Source: Micromonospora siamensis (GTDB lineage Bacteria; Actinomycetota; Actinomycetes; Mycobacteriales; Micromonosporaceae). Taken from it: DNA of 64,000 nucleotides. Position numbers and translations under genes: made by a program. Position 1 is the first letter of the stretch, and the number at the start of each line of letters is the position of its first letter. The notes under the pieces were generated by a model. That model had not been told where the DNA came from. It did not search any database and saw only the letters and a list, made by a program, of their open reading frames with translations. The stretch lies in NCBI RefSeq assembly GCF_900090305.1, contig NZ_LT607751.1, positions 744,001 to 808,000 on the forward strand, written 5' to 3'. Shown here one piece after another: positions 61,768-64,000 of this stretch.

Positions 61768-62868
61768 TCAGGCGACGGTGCTTCCCTCGTCCCGGACGGT
61801 GCCGGCGAGGTGCGGGCGGCCGTCACGGGCCGCGTGCAGCCCGAAACTCCAGCCGTCGGCCACCGGCGCGGCGTGGAACGCCACCGTCGAGGGCAGCGGC
61901 ACCGGCAGCTTGAAGGCCACGTCGACCGTGTACGCCTCGGGCAGCCGGTTCTCCAGCGCCGCCAGGCAGCGCGCCTTGCTCCACATGCCGTGCGCGATCG
62001 GCCGGGGGAACCCGAACAGCCGGGCGCCGAGCCGGGAGGTGTGGATCGGGTTGTGGTCGCCGGAGACCCGGGCGTAGTCGGTGCCCACCCGCGGGGTGAG
62101 CGGCCACCGCGCGCTGTCGGCCGGCGCGGCGGGCCGGTCGCCCCGGTCGCGCCGCCCACCGCCGTCGGGCCGCTTCTCCCGGCTGAGGTACGTCGAGACG
62201 CCGCGCCACACCTCCTCCCCGGCCACCGACGCGACCAGCACCACGTCGAGCTGCCGGCCCCGGTCGTGCGGGCGCAGGTTCTCGGCGTACGTGACGAAGT
62301 CCAGCGTCTCGCCCGCCTCGACCGGCCGGCGCACCGTGATCCGGTTGGCCACGTGCACGATCCCGGTCAGCGGCACCGGGAAGTCCCGCGCCGTCATCAG
62401 CCGCAGCGACAGCGGAAAACCCAGCACGTGCGGGTACGTCCCGGGCAGCCGGTCGGCCAGCCGGAAGCCGCACACCCGGTCGTAGTCCGCCAGGTGGGCC
62501 CGGTCGACGGCCACCCCGTGCACGGTCAGCTCGCGAGCGGGGATCCGGTCGCCGCGCCGGCCGCCGAGGCCGGGCAGCGCGCCGAGCAGCGCCCGCCGGT
62601 ACAGCGCGCCGGGGGCGGGCAGCTGGAGCAGCGCGACCCGTTCCGGTCCGGCCGGCTCGGTCGCCTCGGGGTGCGCCGACAGGTCCTGGGTGGCGTAGAC
62701 CGAGAGGTCGTGGGTGGCCTCCAGGCTCACGTCGTGCCCGTCCGGCTCGCGGGCCGGGGGCCGGGGCAGGTCGGGACCGGAGATCACCTGGGTGGGGCCG
62801 TCGATCAGGTCGTGGACCGACAGCTCCTCGGCGGGACCGTCCTCGGATCGACGCTTCCGGATCGCCAT
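61768..62868 (-). CDS. MaoC-like (R)-enoyl-CoA hydratase, HtdX-like
   Basis: 366 aa. C-terminal hot-dog domain with the hydratase 2 motif: YARVSGDHNPIHTSRLGARL (catalytic Asp and His) and FPRPIAHGMWSKARCLAALE. An N-terminal hot-dog-like half precedes it (about residues 110-240), as in double-hot-dog HtdX. The first 65 residues are an extra hydrophilic extension. ATG 62868 overlaps the FabG stop by one base; GTG 62871 is an alternative. The FabG4-HtdX pair is known from mycobacteria (Rv0242c-Rv0241c), where it acts on 3-hydroxyacyl-CoA. Confidence 0.87.
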   Translation of the reverse strand: MAIRKRRSEDGPAEELSVHDLIDGPTQVISGPDLPRPPAREPDGHDVSLEATHDLSVYATQDLSAHPEATEPAGPERVALLQLPAPGALYRRALLGALPGLGGRRGDRIPARELTVHGVAVDRAHLADYDRVCGFRLADRLPGTYPHVLGFPLSLRLMTARDFPVPLTGIVHVANRITVRRPVEAGETLDFVTYAENLRPHDRGRQLDVVLVASVAGEEVWRGVSTYLSREKRPDGGGRRDRGDRPAAPADSARWPLTPRVGTDYARVSGDHNPIHTSRLGARLFGFPRPIAHGMWSKARCLAALENRLPEAYTVDVAFKLPVPLPSTVAFHAAPVADGWSFGLHAARDGRPHLAGTVRDEGSTVA

Positions 62869-64000
62869 CACGCCCCCAACAGGCTCTGGCCGCAGACCCG
62901 TACGACGTTACCGGTGACCGCGCCGGAGGCCGGCCAGGCCAGCCAGCCGATCGCCTCGGCCACGTCGACCGGCAGGCCGCCCTGAGCCATGCTGTTCATC
63001 CGGCGACCCGCCTCGCGCAGCGCCAGCGGGATCCGGGCGGTCAGCCGGGTCTCGATGAAGCCGGGGGCGACGGCGTTGACGCTGACCTGCCGCTCGCGCA
63101 GGACCGGGGCCAGCGAGTCGACCAGCCCGATCACGCCGGCCTTGCTGGTGGCGTAGTTGGTCTGGCCCCGGTTGCCGGCGATCCCGGCGATCGACGAGAC
63201 CGCGACGATCCGCCCGCCGGCCGGGATCAGGCCGCGCTCCAGCAGCACGTCGTTGATCCGTTCCTGGCTGGACAGGTTCACGTCGATGACCTGGTCCCAC
63301 CGGTCGGCGTCCATCCGGCCGAGGGTCTTGTCCCGGGTGATGCCGGCGTTGTGCACCACCACGTCGACCCGGCCCTGCCGGGCGGCCAGGTGCTCGGCGA
63401 GCCGGGTGGGGGCGTCCGGGGTGGTCAGGTCGAGCTGCACGGCGGTGCCGCCGATCTCGTTGGCGACCGCGGCGAGTGCGTCCCCGGCCGCCGGGACGTC
63501 CAGCGCCACCACCTGCGCGCCGTCGCGGGCGAGCACCTTGGCCAGCGCCGCTCCGATGCCCCGGGCGGCGCCGGTGACCAGGACGACCTGGCCGTCGAGC
63601 GGGCGGTTCCAGTCGGCCGGGGCGGTCGCCGTGCCGGCGCCGACCTTGACCACCTGCCCCGAGACGTACGCGGACCGGCCCGAGAGCAGGAAGCGGAGAG
63701 TGGACTCCAGGCTGGTCAGGGTGCCGGCGTCGCCGTTCTTCGTCACGTAGACCAGCTGGGCGGTGACGCCCCGGCCGAACTCCTTGCCGATGCTGCGGGT
63801 CAGCCCCTCCAGGGCGCGCTGGGCGGTGGCCTCGCGGGGCGTGGCGCACTCGGCCGGCGGGGTGCCCAGCACGATCACCCGGCCGCTGGGCAGCACCGAG
63901 CGCGCGTGCGGGTGGAAGAAGTCGTAGAGCTGGCGCAGGCCGGTGGAGTCGGTGATCCCGGTGGCGTCGTAGACCAGCGCGCCGTACCTCTGCGGGGTGC
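62868..64000 (-). CDS. fabG4: FabG4-like high-molecular-weight 3-oxoacyl reductase, N-terminus off window
   Basis: At least 377 residues are visible, and the start lies beyond the window. The upstream half ([29 protein letters not shown]) is the flavodoxin-like N-terminal domain seen in FabG4 but not in normal FabG. The C-terminal half is a full [38 protein letters not shown], and catalytic Ser/Tyr/Lys in VSSIAGIAG and [15 protein letters not shown]. Reduces 3-oxoacyl-CoA using NADH. Coupled to the HtdX-like gene. Confidence 0.9.
   Translation of the reverse strand, partial: TPQRYGALVYDATGITDSTGLRQLYDFFHPHARSVLPSGRVIVLGTPPAECATPREATAQRALEGLTRSIGKEFGRGVTAQLVYVTKNGDAGTLTSLESTLRFLLSGRSAYVSGQVVKVGAGTATAPADWNRPLDGQVVLVTGAARGIGAALAKVLARDGAQVVALDVPAAGDALAAVANEIGGTAVQLDLTTPDAPTRLAEHLAARQGRVDVVVHNAGITRDKTLGRMDADRWDQVIDVNLSSQERINDVLLERGLIPAGGRIVAVSSIAGIAGNRGQTNYATSKAGVIGLVDSLAPVLRERQVSVNAVAPGFIETRLTARIPLALREAGRRMNSMAQGGLPVDVAEAIGWLAWPASGAVTGNVVRVCGQSLLGA

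Overview
The window is very GC-rich, with strong codon bias, frequent GTG starts, an HspR-controlled dnaK operon, a SigE-type ECF sigma factor, many short intergenic hairpins and several Actinobacteria-specific DUF families. It reads as chromosome of a filamentous actinomycete, most likely Micromonosporaceae (Micromonospora-like). No rRNA, tRNA, CRISPR array, integrase or transposase gene was found. The gene at each end is cut by the window edge.

Layout. 1-3300 (minus): E1alpha, E1beta and E2 of a 2-oxoacid dehydrogenase complex. 3783-4751: a Pro/Thr-rich anchored protein whose last codons lie in a 62-bp palindrome. 4858-7631: an NrtR-type NUDIX regulator divergent from an SPFH protein and a diverged NAD-kinase-like protein, with two matching 21-bp dyads between them. 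7642-12427: an unknown protein and two translationally coupled dynamin-like GTPases. 12512-17136: HAIR-controlled dnaK-grpE-dnaJ-hspR. 17460-23357: a small antitoxin-like protein, MMPL exporter plus TetR, a KhtTU-type K+/H+ antiporter and a minimal GntR regulator. 23442-24323: a DivIVA-type protein and an overlapping small protein behind a long hairpin-bearing leader. 24341-27000: clpB with its own HAIR site.

27115-35746 is dominated by membrane proteins. It includes the tight cluster DUF4178-DUF2617-DUF4247-DUF350-unknown-membrane aminopropyltransferase and three members of one four-helix membrane family. 35756-38834: SDR, pyrE, ArsR, DedA. 39054-44435: two LPVTG wall-anchored proteins with matching upstream modules, then an ECF sigma factor coupled to an LCP protein. 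44481-53021: small proteins, fba, a LOG-family protein, DUF3151, a MinD-like ATPase, a lipid-kinase-like protein and purA. 53051-54215: an AbiEi/DUF559 gene between two 61-bp palindromes, sitting between purA and purD. 55516-64000: MFS exporter, then a fatty-acid/sterol degradation block (FadD, acyl-CoA dehydrogenase, SCP2, TetR, HtdX-like hydratase, FabG4-like reductase) with a second DedA.

Systems that work together: (i) HspR represses its own chaperone operon and probably clpB through matching HAIR sites; (ii) an NrtR-like sensor probably controls a membrane-scaffold/NAD-kinase-like pair; (iii) an ECF sigma factor sits beside an LCP ligase and sortase substrates, suggesting an envelope programme; (iv) KhtT gates KhtU; (v) SCP2, acyl-CoA dehydrogenase, acyl-CoA synthetase, FabG4 and HtdX form a CoA-ester catabolic set with its own TetR.
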